Source of the DNA: Longimicrobium sp.
Lineage (GTDB): Bacteria > Gemmatimonadota > Gemmatimonadetes > Longimicrobiales > Longimicrobiaceae
Assembly (NCBI GenBank): GCA_036389795.1
Contig: DASVWD010000165.1
Location: forward strand, 1 to 35,522
Direction: 5' to 3'
DNA length: 35,522 bases
The translations under genes and the position numbers were made by a program. This document shows positions 8,901 through 18,103 of the stretch, in pieces (the first letter of the stretch is position 1; each line of letters starts with the position of its first letter). Below the pieces are notes generated by a model that saw nothing but the letters and a program-made list of their open reading frames with translations, did not search any database and was not told the origin of the DNA.

Positions 8901-10950
8901 CGTCAACCCGCCGGGCAAGTTCGAGGTGGGGCTGCCGTTCCTGCTCCGGCCGCCGATCGCGCGCAACCGCTGCCCGAGCCCCAACGACGACCCCTCGCTC
9001 ACGCCGCCGTGCCCCGAGATCATCTCGGCCGACGACCCGGGCACCTTCACGGTGAACTACCGCAACGAGCCGGTGGCGCTCCGGGTGCGCGACCCGGCCA
9101 CCAACACGCAGGCGGCGGGGACGGCGGGCGACCTGGCCTTCGCCTTCAGCTCGAACGTGACGCGGGCCGACACGCGGCTCAACACGCAGCCCACCTTCTA
9201 CCCGGCGCTCACCGGGGGCGTGCAGCCGCGCGACCCGTTCACCCCGCTCATGCGCGCGTACCAGGGCGACCAGGTGCAGGTGCGCATCCTGGTGGGGGCG
9301 CACGAGGAGGGCCACAACTTCAGCATCCAGGGGGTGAAGTGGCTCTTCGAGCCGTCGTTCACCAACTCGGGGTACCGGGCCAGCCAGATGATGGGGATCA
9401 GCGAGCACTTCGAGTTCGAGCTGCCGCGGATGCCGAAGAACACCCTCGCCGCCACCGCCGACTACATGTGGCGGGCCAGCACGGCGACCGACGGGCTGTG
9501 GAACGGGGTGTGGGGGATCCTGCGCACCTACCGGGCGACGCAGGCGAACCTGCTGGCGCTCCCCAACAACCCGCGCCCCGACCTGGTGATCGCCAACATC
9601 GCCGACTTCAACGGCGTCTGCCCGCGCACCGCCCCGGTGCGCACCGCCGACGTCACCGCGGTGCGCGCGGCCGACATCCTGTCGGCGGGGACGCTGGTCT
9701 ACAACGGCCGCACGGCCAACGGCGGGCCGCTGCACGACCCGGCGGCGCTCATGTACGTGCGCACGGGCGACCTGGACGCGCTGGGCAACCTCAAGTCCGG
9801 GGTGGCGATCGAGCCGCTGGCGCTGCGCTTCCGCGCCGGCGACTGCATCCAGATCACGCTGCGCAACCAGCTGCCGGCCACGGTCCCCGACTTCAACGGG
9901 TTCACCACCCTGCCGATGATCGTGGACCAGTTCAACATGAACCAGCTGCGCCCCTCGAGCCACGTGGGGCTCTCGCCGCAGCTCGCCTTCGTGGACGTCA
10001 CCCGCGACGACGGGCTCAACGTGGGGCTGAACCCCACGCAGACCACGGCGCCGGGGGCGGCGCAGACGCTGCAGTGGTACGCGGGGAGCCTCAACCTCAA
10101 CGCCGCGCGCGACTCGCTGTTCGCGCAGGCGGTGGAGTTCGGGGGGCTCAACCTGCACACGGCCGACCTGATCAAGCAGCCGGTGAAGGGGCTGATGGCG
10201 GCGACGATCGTGGAGCCCGCGGGCGCCACCTGGCAGTTCGACTCGGGTCCCAGGCGGTCGTCCGCCACGGTGTTCCTCACCGACGGCACCGCCTTCCGCG
10301 AGTTCGTCACCCAGTTCCAGAGCGCCGTCAACCTGCAGCTCGCCAACGGCGCGGCGATCCCCAACGTGGCCGAGGCCGAGGACCCGGAGGACTCGGGGCA
10401 GAAGGGGATCAACTACCGGACCGAGCCGATGTGGTTCCGCTTCGGCTTCGCGCCCGACGCCCCGCTCACCTTCACCCGCACGGTGAACTTCTCGCGGGCC
10501 ACCGCCAACCGCCTGGTCGGCGCCGACCCGCGGACGCCGATCTTCACGGCCACCGCGGGCGAGCAGGTGCGCTTCCGCGTGCTGGGCCCGGGCGGCAACG
10601 AGCGCAACGGCGCGTTCCAGGTCCACGGGCACATCTGGCAGGAGCTGCCGTGGATCAACAACAGCCTGCGGCTGGGCTTCAACTCGCTCTCGGAGTGGAA
10701 GGGGTCGCAGGAGGGGCTGGGGCCCAGCTTTCACTTCAACGTGCTGCTGCGCAACGGGGCGGGCGGGCTCTTCCAGGTCCCGGGCGACTACCTCTTCCGC
10801 GACCAGGCGTCGTTCGGGTTCGACAACGGCCGCTGGGGGATCTTCCGGGTGCTGGCGCCGGCTCCCGCGCTCGCCCCGGCGATCGACCCGGCGGCGGGGG
10901 AGACCACCACCGAGCCGACCACGCAGGAGCCGAAGACGGACGAGCCGTGA
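5923..10950 (+). CDS. Giant exported multicopper oxidase, MofA-like in size and layout
   Basis: A 1675-residue exported protein of about six cupredoxin-like domains arranged as three pairs. Copper-site motifs are visible. H463-H464-I-F-H467-L-H469-A-H471 contains an HxxHxH element. H518-C519-H520 with H524 and M529 is a canonical type 1/type 3 HCHxxxHxxxxM signature. A second pair has HIH at 801-803 and HDHxxxxxH at 907-915. Others are HEEGH at 1127-1131 and HGH at 1568-1570. Only the first pair has the complete Cys-containing signature. An Arg-rich N-terminus is followed by a hydrophobic export signal with likely cleavage after AAAAA-QT near residue 52. The ATG at 5923 is set by AGGAGG at 5911-5916. 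The family oxidises metals or phenolics. The size is close to the putative Mn(II) oxidase MofA (about 1660 residues), but the substrate is not proven. Confidence 0.88.
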   Translation: MSRQPLLPALAARGPTRRARRSTSTRRRPPPWLRLGALAAGLAALLPAAAAAQTCARTLVADVVAFDQVIFYNRLGAFDPAAMIYALRRDVVAESSAGLVAGNVRLRDGKRPRPLVLRMNVGDCLQVKFQNLLATAPVDDEQPVTRHAGVHVLGMQLVNSIRDDGSWVGRNDSSTVLPGGRATYTFTAEREGAYLLYSTGANTGGEGDGGSLARGLFGVVNVEPRNSEWYRSQLTAAELQLATAKDANGVALKTPAGQPVINYNATYPSTMTGCGGCAGLPILKILNGLEIVHSDLTAIITGPNKGPFPAGTYPGVAVYPDRTRPFREFTIVFHDEIGIVQAFPQFEDPKLEFTLHGGRDAFAINYGTGGIGAEILANRFRVGPMHACNDCKFEEFFLSSWAVGDPAMVVDVPANRDANGDGAPDPGPKATRALFPSDPSNVYHAYMNDNVKFRNVHAGPKEHHIFHLHAHQWIHTPDSDNSTYLDSQAIGPGSGYTYEITWGGAGNRNKTPGDAIFHCHFYPHFAMGMWALFRTHDVLETGTVLDAAGKPVAGARALPDGEIAAGTPIPAVVPIPGEPLAPLPNAVANNPGYPFYIPGVAGHRPPKPPLDTRFDGGLPRHVVRGGVSEFPPINRLDFSKEAVTLNAQALPEAGTATEQAAMNFHDLLNVSTYRVDPVTLAVTASSLRMNGRPRVAGAPYADPCVRSDGTPDTTQMRIYKGASFQLDTKFNKAGWHFPQHRMSALWDDVNPTRAGTRAPEPMFLRVNSRDCVEFRLVNLIPKEYLQDDFQVRTPTDVIGQHIHLVKFDVTSSDGAANGFNYEDGSFSPGETRERVEAIRRFNGCVGALSGDTRDGTFTCPVAKAHPFFGAGPNNDWVGAQETVQRWYADDVPNNQGVDRTLRTIFTHDHFGPSTHQQNGLYAGLVAEPSGSQWRNPETGVIMGSRHDGGPTSWRADILTPDASKSYREFNLLFQDFALAYQAGGTTFPDPARAVNPPGKFEVGLPFLLRPPIARNRCPSPNDDPSLTPPCPEIISADDPGTFTVNYRNEPVALRVRDPATNTQAAGTAGDLAFAFSSNVTRADTRLNTQPTFYPALTGGVQPRDPFTPLMRAYQGDQVQVRILVGAHEEGHNFSIQGVKWLFEPSFTNSGYRASQMMGISEHFEFELPRMPKNTLAATADYMWRASTATDGLWNGVWGILRTYRATQANLLALPNNPRPDLVIANIADFNGVCPRTAPVRTADVTAVRAADILSAGTLVYNGRTANGGPLHDPAALMYVRTGDLDALGNLKSGVAIEPLALRFRAGDCIQITLRNQLPATVPDFNGFTTLPMIVDQFNMNQLRPSSHVGLSPQLAFVDVTRDDGLNVGLNPTQTTAPGAAQTLQWYAGSLNLNAARDSLFAQAVEFGGLNLHTADLIKQPVKGLMAATIVEPAGATWQFDSGPRRSSATVFLTDGTAFREFVTQFQSAVNLQLANGAAIPNVAEAEDPEDSGQKGINYRTEPMWFRFGFAPDAPLTFTRTVNFSRATANRLVGADPRTPIFTATAGEQVRFRVLGPGGNERNGAFQVHGHIWQELPWINNSLRLGFNSLSEWKGSQEGLGPSFHFNVLLRNGAGGLFQVPGDYLFRDQASFGFDNGRWGIFRVLAPAPALAPAIDPAAGETTTEPTTQEPKTDEP

Positions 10951-10985
10951 GCCGGTGAGGCGGCGGTGACGTGCAGGTGACGGAG

Positions 10986-11024
10986 GGAGGCGCCGTCCGG
11001 CCAGCCAGGCCGGGCGGCGCCTCC
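10986..11024 (+). terminator. Terminator hairpin of the multicopper oxidase
   Basis: Arms 10986-11002 and 11008-11024 form a 17-bp stem with one G-U pair and a 5-nt loop, 35 nt after the stop codon. Confidence 0.7.
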
Positions 11025-11077
11025 GCCGGAGCACCCGTCCCGGCTCTCACCGAGTTCCGTATCGATCTGAATGCTGG

Positions 11078-11146
11078 CTCACGCAGAGACGCAGAGGCAC
11101 AGAGAACTTCACGCTGTTTCTCTGCGTCTCCGTGTCTGTGCGTGAG
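11078..11146. repeat. CACGCAGAG hairpin repeat (full copy)
   Basis: The left arm 11078-11107 (8-bp period ACGCAGAG) and right arm 11116-11146 form a long imperfect palindrome that begins CTCACGCAGAG and ends TGCGTGAG. Part of the 378-nt gap between the oxidase and uvrC, which otherwise holds only the next copy and the terminator. Confidence 0.8.
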
Positions 11147-11162
11147 GTCCAAAAACTTCAGG

Positions 11163-11236
11163 ACTCACGCAGAGTCTGCGGAGTCAGCGGAGAACCCATC
11201 CGTTCACCCTGCCGACTCTGCTAACTCTGCGTGAGA
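11163..11236. repeat. CACGCAGAG hairpin repeat (second copy in the same gap)
   Basis: Left arm 11163-11196 and right arm 11210-11236, ACTCACGCAGAG.. to ..CTCTGCGTGAGAC, spaced by CATCCGTTCACCC. It lies 16 nt after the preceding copy, so two hairpins of the same family are adjacent. Confidence 0.8.
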
Positions 11237-11328
11237 CAAAGTCTTTGAAATCGTCTGCCGGAAGGGGAACGCACCGCGCCGCCGGTGTATCAGACGCCTC
11301 GATTTCCCTGGATCTCCCGCGGTTTACG

Positions 11329-13203
<1,875 letters not shown>

Positions 13204-13235
13204 CCTGGCTCTTTCGCATATCCCAACGGAATAGC

Positions 13236-13296
13236 CTCACACGGAGTCAACGGAGAACCCCGCAGTTTCTCCGTGACTCCGTTTCCTCCGTGTGAG
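13236..13296. repeat. CACACGGAG variant of the hairpin repeat
   Basis: Left arm 13236-13258 and right arm 13265-13296 (CTCACACGGAGTC.. and ..CCTCCGTGTGAG) form an imperfect palindrome 33 nt after the uvrC stop. Its position suggests it may double as the uvrC terminator. Confidence 0.75.
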
Positions 13297-13352
13297 ACAT
13301 TCGGTTATGGATCTCGATCCCGAGCGATCCCTCCGCAGAATGACGTGACCGC

Positions 13353-13380
13353 TGGACATGCGCGGCGGATCACGTAGCTT
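13353..13380 (+). promoter_or_regulatory. Predicted promoter of the 13430 lipoprotein gene
   Basis: TGGACA at 13353-13358 (5 of 6 to consensus) and TAGCTT at 13375-13380 are 16 nt apart, giving a 5' leader of about 45 nt. Confidence 0.4.
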
Positions 13381-13429
13381 TGGCGACTCCGTTCCCACCG
13401 CGTTCCCACCGCCACTTCCCAACTCCCCG

Positions 13430-14320
13430 ATGAAAAACTCCGCCGTATTCGCCGCGATGGCGATCCTCGCGCTCGCACCCGTATCCGCGTGCATGTCCGA
13501 TGAAGAAGCGCAGAAGAGCTGGGAGGAGAGGCACGCGGTCGATCCCAACTCGCGCTACGGGAAGGAGCTGGCCGAGGCGCAGGAGTACTGGAGGGCGGAG
13601 GACGGGGTGAAGGCCACCCTGATCGAGGGGGAGGAGGGGTACGTCGACATCCTGAAGACGCAGGACGGGCGCAACGACGGGGAGAAAGGCTACTCGTCCA
13701 CGGTCCGGGAGCGGCTCTACGGCGACTTCACGGTCCTGCTCCTCGACAGCGTCCGGGTCGGCGGAGAATGGATGCACCGGGTGACGAACGGATCGGTGGT
13801 GGGGTGGGTGCCGGCGTCGAAGCTGAAGCGGTGGCCGGAGCGTCCCGCGTACCCCGATCCGCTCGCGGTGCCGATCGGGGCGGGGGTGGACTCGCTCCAC
13901 CAGCTCACCGCGTCGCCGTTCTGCGAGGCGTTCAAGTGCACGCTCCTCCGGAGCCTGGAGGCCGAGGGAGGCAGCGTGCTCAACCAGATCGCCATCACCG
14001 GCGCGTGGGGGTGGGAGCTGCAGGTGGAGAGCGACGGGGCGCGCGTGTCGGGCGCGACGGTCACCATCAGCGCCCGGGCCCGGGACGCGGAGGGCCGCGT
14101 CCGCCTCCGCCTGGAGGACCGGCGCTTCGCGGACGCGGTCGTGCGCACCATCCTGGGCCGGGCCTGCCCCGCCGCGGAGCGCCTCGCCGAGGAGAGCATG
14201 AACCGCCCGCCGGCCGCCGGCGAGGAGCCGCCCTCCGCCGAGTGCGGCGAGTGGACCCTCCAGGCCGCCCAGGACACCGCGCACCACGCCACCCTCCGCA
14301 TGCGGCGCCAGGGCGAATAG
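13430..14320 (+). CDS. Lipoprotein of unknown function with SH3-like stretch
   Basis: A 296-residue putative lipoprotein. A hydrophobic N-terminus (MKNSAVFAAMAILALAPVSAC) ends in a lipobox with Cys21. A stretch at about residues 75-130 (STVRERLYGDFTVLLLDSVRVGGEWMHRVTNGSVVGWVPASKL) resembles bacterial SH3 domains, with the typical closing V-G-W-V. The C-terminal half has four cysteines (FCEAFKC, RACP, AECGEW) and may form a second domain. I do not recognise a named family. The ATG at 13430 is chosen over the in-frame 13358 because the lipoprotein signal starts there. Flanked by a promoter candidate upstream and a hairpin downstream, so probably monocistronic. Confidence 0.7.
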   Translation: MKNSAVFAAMAILALAPVSACMSDEEAQKSWEERHAVDPNSRYGKELAEAQEYWRAEDGVKATLIEGEEGYVDILKTQDGRNDGEKGYSSTVRERLYGDFTVLLLDSVRVGGEWMHRVTNGSVVGWVPASKLKRWPERPAYPDPLAVPIGAGVDSLHQLTASPFCEAFKCTLLRSLEAEGGSVLNQIAITGAWGWELQVESDGARVSGATVTISARARDAEGRVRLRLEDRRFADAVVRTILGRACPAAERLAEESMNRPPAAGEEPPSAECGEWTLQAAQDTAHHATLRMRRQGE

Positions 14321-14330
14321 AAGGAAGCCG

Positions 14331-14360
14331 CGCCCGAGGCCGGAGATCCTGCCTCGGGCG
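14331..14360 (+). terminator. Possible terminator hairpin
   Basis: Arms 14331-14340 and 14351-14360 are a perfect 10-bp GC-rich stem with a 10-nt loop, 10 nt after the lipoprotein stop. No T-tract. Confidence 0.45.
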
Positions 14361-14456
14361 GCGGTCCGCAGCCCCGGTCCCCCCTTGCCCGCTCTCCCTC
14401 CCGCTTGAAATCCCCCGCGTACGCTTCGTGCGTGGGCGCGTCCGCACTCAACCACC

Positions 14457-14488
14457 AACGCACTCACGCACTCACGCACTAACGCACT
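14457..14488 (+). repeat. Octamer tandem repeat (A/C)ACGCACT, four copies
   Basis: AACGCACT, CACGCACT, CACGCACT, AACGCACT in direct succession, ending 12 nt before the ddl start codon. The same octamer, in phase CGCACTAA, makes the longer array at 26385-26438. Confidence 0.85.
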
Positions 14489-14500
14489 TCGGGGTTAGGG

Positions 14501-15496
14501 ATGAACATCGCCGTTCTGATGGGGGGAACGAGCGCGGAGCGGGAGGTCTCGCTCGCGTCGGGGCTGGGGATCGTGAAGGCGCTGCGCGAGCGCGGGCACC
14601 AGGTGTGGACGGTGGACACGGCGCGCGGGTTCGTCGCCCCCGAGCGCGAGGGCGACCTCCTCCCCGAGGGCGTCCACGCCGCCCCGCCGGACGACGTGGA
14701 GGGCGCGCTGGCCCCGATCGCCCTGGCCGACGTGGAGCAGGTGCGCCAGGCCGACGTGGCGTTCCTGGCGCTGCACGGCGGGGCGGGGGAGGACGGCACC
14801 GTGCAGGCGCTCCTGGAGCTGATGGGGGTGCGCTACACGGGCACCGGGCCGCTGGGCTCGGGCGTCGCCATGGACAAGGACATCTCCAAGCGCCTGCTGC
14901 GCGACGCCCAGGTCCCCACGCTGCCGTGGCGGGTGGCGCGCGCGCCGGACTTCCGCTACGACGCCGACATCATCGAGGACCTGATCGGCTACCCCACCGT
15001 GGTCAAGCCATCGCGGCAGGGCTCCAGCGTGGGGCTCACCGTGGTCCGGGAGCCCGACGCCCTGGAGGCGGCCGTGCGCGAGGCGGCCCGGTACGACAGC
15101 GAGGTGATGATCGAGCGCTACGCCCGGGGGCGCGAGCTGACCGTGGGGATCCTGGGCGACCAGGCGCTGCCCCCGGTGGAGATCCGCCCCAAGAAGGGGC
15201 TCTACGACTACGAGTCGAAGTACACGCCGGGGATGACCGAGTACTTCTGCCCGGCGCCGCTGGACGAGGAGCTCACGGCGCAGATGCAGGCCTACGCGCT
15301 GCGCGCCTTCAAGGTGCTCAAGCTGCGCGGCTACGCCCGCGTCGACTTCATCCTGGCCAAGGAGCAGCTCTTCTGCCTGGAGGCCAACACCCTCCCCGGG
15401 ATGACCGCCACCAGCCTGCTGCCGAAGGCGGCGTTAGCGGCGGGGATCGAGTACCCGGAGCTGTGCGAGCGGATCGTGCGGCTCGCCGTCGGGTAA
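14501..15496 (+). CDS. ddl: D-alanine--D-alanine ligase
   Basis: Joins two D-alanines with ATP for peptidoglycan precursors, in the cytoplasm. At 331 residues it is a normal single-subunit ATP-grasp ligase. Visible motifs are MGGTSAEREVSLASG at the N-terminus, HGGAGEDGTVQALLE, MDKDISKRLL, the ATP-binding VVKPSRQGSSVG loop, RVDF, and the metal-binding EANTLPGMT near the C-terminus. Start ATG at 14501, preceded by GGGGTTAGGG. It does not sit in a mur/fts cluster. The octamer array at 14457-14488 occupies its leader and could influence expression. Confidence 0.95.
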   Translation: MNIAVLMGGTSAEREVSLASGLGIVKALRERGHQVWTVDTARGFVAPEREGDLLPEGVHAAPPDDVEGALAPIALADVEQVRQADVAFLALHGGAGEDGTVQALLELMGVRYTGTGPLGSGVAMDKDISKRLLRDAQVPTLPWRVARAPDFRYDADIIEDLIGYPTVVKPSRQGSSVGLTVVREPDALEAAVREAARYDSEVMIERYARGRELTVGILGDQALPPVEIRPKKGLYDYESKYTPGMTEYFCPAPLDEELTAQMQAYALRAFKVLKLRGYARVDFILAKEQLFCLEANTLPGMTATSLLPKAALAAGIEYPELCERIVRLAVG

Positions 15497-15589
15497 TCCT
15501 TCGCGGCCTTGCGGCCCCGTGTTAGATTGCACTGGAGGCGGCGCCGGCGTCCCGCGCCGCCTCTTCGTCGCCCTCTGCTGCAGCGGTTC

Positions 15590-16477
15590 ATGCCCTACTA
15601 CGACAGCTCCTACGGCTCGCCCTTCCGCTCCACGGTGACGAAGTGGGTGCGGTGGCTGCTGATCGCCAACACGGCCGTCTTCGGGGCCACGCTCGTGCTC
15701 ACGCTCGCGCGCGTCTCCGAGGCCGTGGTGTTCGACTGGATCGGCCTGAGCCCGCTGCACGTGCTCTCCCGGCCCTGGACGCCGCTGACGTACGCGTTCG
15801 CGCACGCCGGCGTCTTCCACTGGCTGTTCAACATGATGGCGCTCTTCTTCTTCGGCCCGCGGCTGGAGGAGCGCTGGGGCGGGAGGGAGTTCATCAAGTT
15901 CTACGTGATCGCGGCCCTCGGCGGGGCGCTCTTCTCGTTCGTCAGCCCCCACGGCACCGTGGTGGGCGCGTCGGCGGCCATCAACGGCCTGCTGATGGCC
16001 TGGGCGGTGTACTGGCCCGACGACGAGATCCTGTTCTTCGGCGTCTTCCCGATCCGGATCAAGTGGCTGGTGCTGGCGATGGGGTTCTTCAGCATGTTCA
16101 GCGCGATGGGCGGCTCGCCCGACAGCGGGGTGGCGCACCTGGCCCACCTGGGCGGCTTCCTCACCGCGCTCGCCTACCTGAAGAGCCCGTGGGCGCCGCG
16201 CTCGTGGGGCGACCTGCCGGCGCGCGCCCGCAAGCCGAAGAAGCCGTCGCGGGCGCTGGTGCCTTGGGTGGGGAAGAAGGAGGAGGCCGCCGCCCGCCCG
16301 GCCCCGCCGCCCCCCGCCGCCGCGGCCGGGGCGCGCCGCTCCGCCCGCGCCGAGCGCGAGCTGCTGGACGACGTGGACCGCATCCTGGACAAGATCTCGG
16401 CCCAGGGCCTCTCCTCGCTCACCCCCGAGGAGCGCGCCCGCCTGGACGAGGTGAGCCGCCGCTACCGGACCAACTGA
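15590..16477 (+). CDS. Rhomboid-family intramembrane serine protease
   Basis: A 295-residue polytopic inner-membrane protease that cleaves substrates within the membrane. Six hydrophobic helices are apparent between residues about 15 and 200. HWLFNMMALFFFGPRLEERWGG matches the HxxxN helix and the WR-like loop. Ser128 lies in GASAAING (usually GASG), and His186 in SGVAHLAHLGG completes the Ser-His dyad. A proline/alanine-rich linker leads to a short helical C-terminal module (ELLDDVDRILDKISAQGLSSLTPEERARLDEVSRRYR), a tail known from other rhomboids as DUF6576. The ATG at 15590 is chosen because the upstream in-frame extension to 15509 is Arg-rich and unconserved. A TAGATT at 15523-15528 could be a -10 element, but I see no good -35. 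Confidence 0.88.
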   Translation: MPYYDSSYGSPFRSTVTKWVRWLLIANTAVFGATLVLTLARVSEAVVFDWIGLSPLHVLSRPWTPLTYAFAHAGVFHWLFNMMALFFFGPRLEERWGGREFIKFYVIAALGGALFSFVSPHGTVVGASAAINGLLMAWAVYWPDDEILFFGVFPIRIKWLVLAMGFFSMFSAMGGSPDSGVAHLAHLGGFLTALAYLKSPWAPRSWGDLPARARKPKKPSRALVPWVGKKEEAAARPAPPPPAAAAGARRSARAERELLDDVDRILDKISAQGLSSLTPEERARLDEVSRRYRTN

Positions 16478-16590
16478 GCGGCCGCGGCCTCCGGGCTGGG
16501 CGAGCTCTTCGGACCTCGGGAGCGCAGAGGGGCTGGACTGCCGCCTCGCTCGCGAGGGGAATCGGCGGCCCTTGATCGGGGAGCCAGGCG

Positions 16591-16893
16591 ATGAGCACGA
16601 CGGAAGGGACCAACGCACAGGGCGCGGCATTCCTGGGCGCAGTGCTCGGGGCGGTCCTCGGCGCTCTCCTGGGCCACTGGCTGATCGGCGCGTTCGTCGG
16701 CGGGATCGGAGGGCTGTGCTGGTGGGCGGCCGGCGACCGATCCGAGGGGTCGTCCGCGCCGGAGGACGGCGGGTACGGCCCACCTGCCGGTCGTGAAGAC
16801 GATGACGGCTACCCGTGCGGAGTACCGGGCTGCTCGGAGCGGCACGCCTCGGCGAGCGAGGCCAGCTCTCACGGTAGAATGTACTGGGCCTGA
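16591..16893 (+). CDS. Small glycine-rich membrane protein with Cys/His tail
   Basis: A 100-residue protein of unknown function. Two hydrophobic glycine/alanine-rich segments span about residues 12-47 (GAAFLGAVLGAVLGALLGHW, IGAFVGGIGGLCWWAAG), resembling a glycine-zipper hairpin. A hydrophilic tail ends in YPCGVPGCSERHASASEASSH: C76, C81, H85 and H94, with C-x4-C-x12-H spacing like a degenerate zinc finger without the final His. Start ATG at 16591 with GGGGAGCC upstream. It follows the rhomboid gene by 113 nt on the same strand and is closed by the hairpin at 16952-16995. No named family recognised. Confidence 0.6.
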   Translation: MSTTEGTNAQGAAFLGAVLGAVLGALLGHWLIGAFVGGIGGLCWWAAGDRSEGSSAPEDGGYGPPAGREDDDGYPCGVPGCSERHASASEASSHGRMYWA

Positions 16894-16951
16894 CCTCGGG
16901 ATCGCGTCGGCCCGGCCGAACGGTCGGTCCGTTCCAGCGGACCTGGCGAGA

Positions 16952-16995
16952 CGAGAAGACCCCTCTCCCGAACCTGCGGGAGGGGGGTCTTCTCG
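16952..16995. terminator. Bidirectional terminator between convergent genes
   Basis: Arms 16952-16970 and 16977-16995 form a 19-bp stem with one G-U pair and a 6-nt loop, located between the + gene ending at 16893 and the - gene ending at 17025. The core CCCTCTCCCG..CGGGAGGGG resembles the repeat at 1711 and 26657, so it may be a co-opted copy. Confidence 0.8.
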
Positions 16996-17024
16996 TGCAA
17001 GCGAGCCGCCGTTCCTGGCGAAGC

Positions 17025-17744
17025 CTACGGCCGGCCCACCACCTCGTAGGCGCGCGCCACCCAGGCGCGCTGGTCGGCGGGGGCCAGGCGGCGGGCCAGC
17101 TCGGCGGCCAGGCGCTCCGGGTCGTTCTCCAGCGCGGGGAGGCTCCGCTCGAACTCCGCGACGCGCACGGAAAGGTCGCCGGCGAGCGGGGCCTCGGAGG
17201 TGACCACCAGCAGGCTCGAGCGCGGGCCCGCGGGCTTCCACCCGGCCGGGCGGAAGCAGGAGACCTGCCTGCCGTTGTACAGCACGTGCCGGACGCTCCC
17301 GGCCGCCTGCGGCGAGCGGTGGATCGCCGGGCGGGTGCCGCCGGAGGCCATCGCGTCCCGCGCCTCGGCCGAGGCCCCGGTGCGCGCGTCGCTCACCTGG
17401 CGCCCGCTCCCGTACACCTCGCCCTCGCGGTCGCAGGGCGGGGTGCCGCCCGCGGGGCGCCCGCCCAGGCCGGGGGTCTCCAGGTAGTGCGTGCCGGCGG
17501 GGAGCCGCGGGTCGGCGCCGGTGCCGGGGTACACCAGCCGGGCGTCGGCCGAGTCGAACACCACCATCGCCACGTACGCGGGGCGCCAGAGCTGCAGGAC
17601 GCTGGTGGGGCCCGTCTGCGCGAGCCGCGGCTGCAGGCCGGTGGGGCCCCCGCCGAGGTCGCCGGGCATCCGGGGAGCCGTCACGCACCCGGACGCGAGG
17701 GGAAGGGCGAGAAGGGAGGAGAGGAGGATCGTTCTGGCTCGCAT
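17025..17744 (-). CDS. Lipoprotein of unknown function
   Basis: A 239-residue putative lipoprotein. MRARTILLSSLLALPLASGC is a clear signal with the lipobox LASGC (Cys20). The mature part has no catalytic motif that I can name. It includes RPAYVAMVVFDSADARLVYPG, two cysteines (PPCDREG, VSCFRPAG) and a helical C-terminus (LENDPERLAAELARRLAPADQRAWVARAYEVVG). The ATG at 17744 is preferred over the in-frame 17801 because the signal begins there. Transcribed leftwards and terminated by the hairpin at 16952-16995. Its upstream region faces the divergent gene at 18104. Confidence 0.7.
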   Translation of the reverse strand: MRARTILLSSLLALPLASGCVTAPRMPGDLGGGPTGLQPRLAQTGPTSVLQLWRPAYVAMVVFDSADARLVYPGTGADPRLPAGTHYLETPGLGGRPAGGTPPCDREGEVYGSGRQVSDARTGASAEARDAMASGGTRPAIHRSPQAAGSVRHVLYNGRQVSCFRPAGWKPAGPRSSLLVVTSEAPLAGDLSVRVAEFERSLPALENDPERLAAELARRLAPADQRAWVARAYEVVGRP

Positions 17745-18103
17745 GGGGCTTCTCCGGATGGGGCTGGGACTGGAGATGGGACCGGCGACGCCCGTTCGCA
17801 ATCCGGGTGCGAGGCCGTAAGTCGTTTCTTCGCAACGGAGCGGCGTCTACGATAACACCCGCCGCGCCCCCGCGGGAGGACAGGTGTTTCCCGCCGCGGG
17901 GGACGGTCGCCCGGCTGCGCCGCGGGGACGGCTCCGCCGCGGCGCCTTCCGGCGACCCGCGCGCGCGCCCATTTCCGCGGAACCGCTTGCTCCGGCCGCG
18001 CGGCGCCCCTACCATTGGCCGACGGAGATACACGCCGATTTCTTGGCACGTCCGCTTCATTTCCAGCGTCCCCCTCCTTTCACCTCCCACTCCCCCGATC
18101 TCC
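17745..18103. other. 359-nt divergent intergenic region
   Basis: Separates the leftward lipoprotein gene from the rightward membrane-protein gene, so it should hold promoters for both. I can propose only the rightward one (17987-18015). No repeat of the window's families is present. Confidence 0.4.
17987..18015 (+). promoter_or_regulatory. Predicted promoter of the 18104 gene
   Basis: TTGCTC at 17987-17992 and TACCAT at 18010-18015 with a 17-nt spacer; predicted leader about 85 nt. Confidence 0.35.

Noticed and set aside
5899-11034. 1711-codon open frame on the - strand opposite the oxidase
   Set aside because: Shadow of the + strand gene: arginine/histidine/valine-rich, no motifs, whereas the + strand frame has a signal peptide and copper motifs.
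15523-15528. Promoter of the rhomboid gene (TAGATT)
   Set aside because: No acceptable -35 at 16-18 nt; kept only as a remark.
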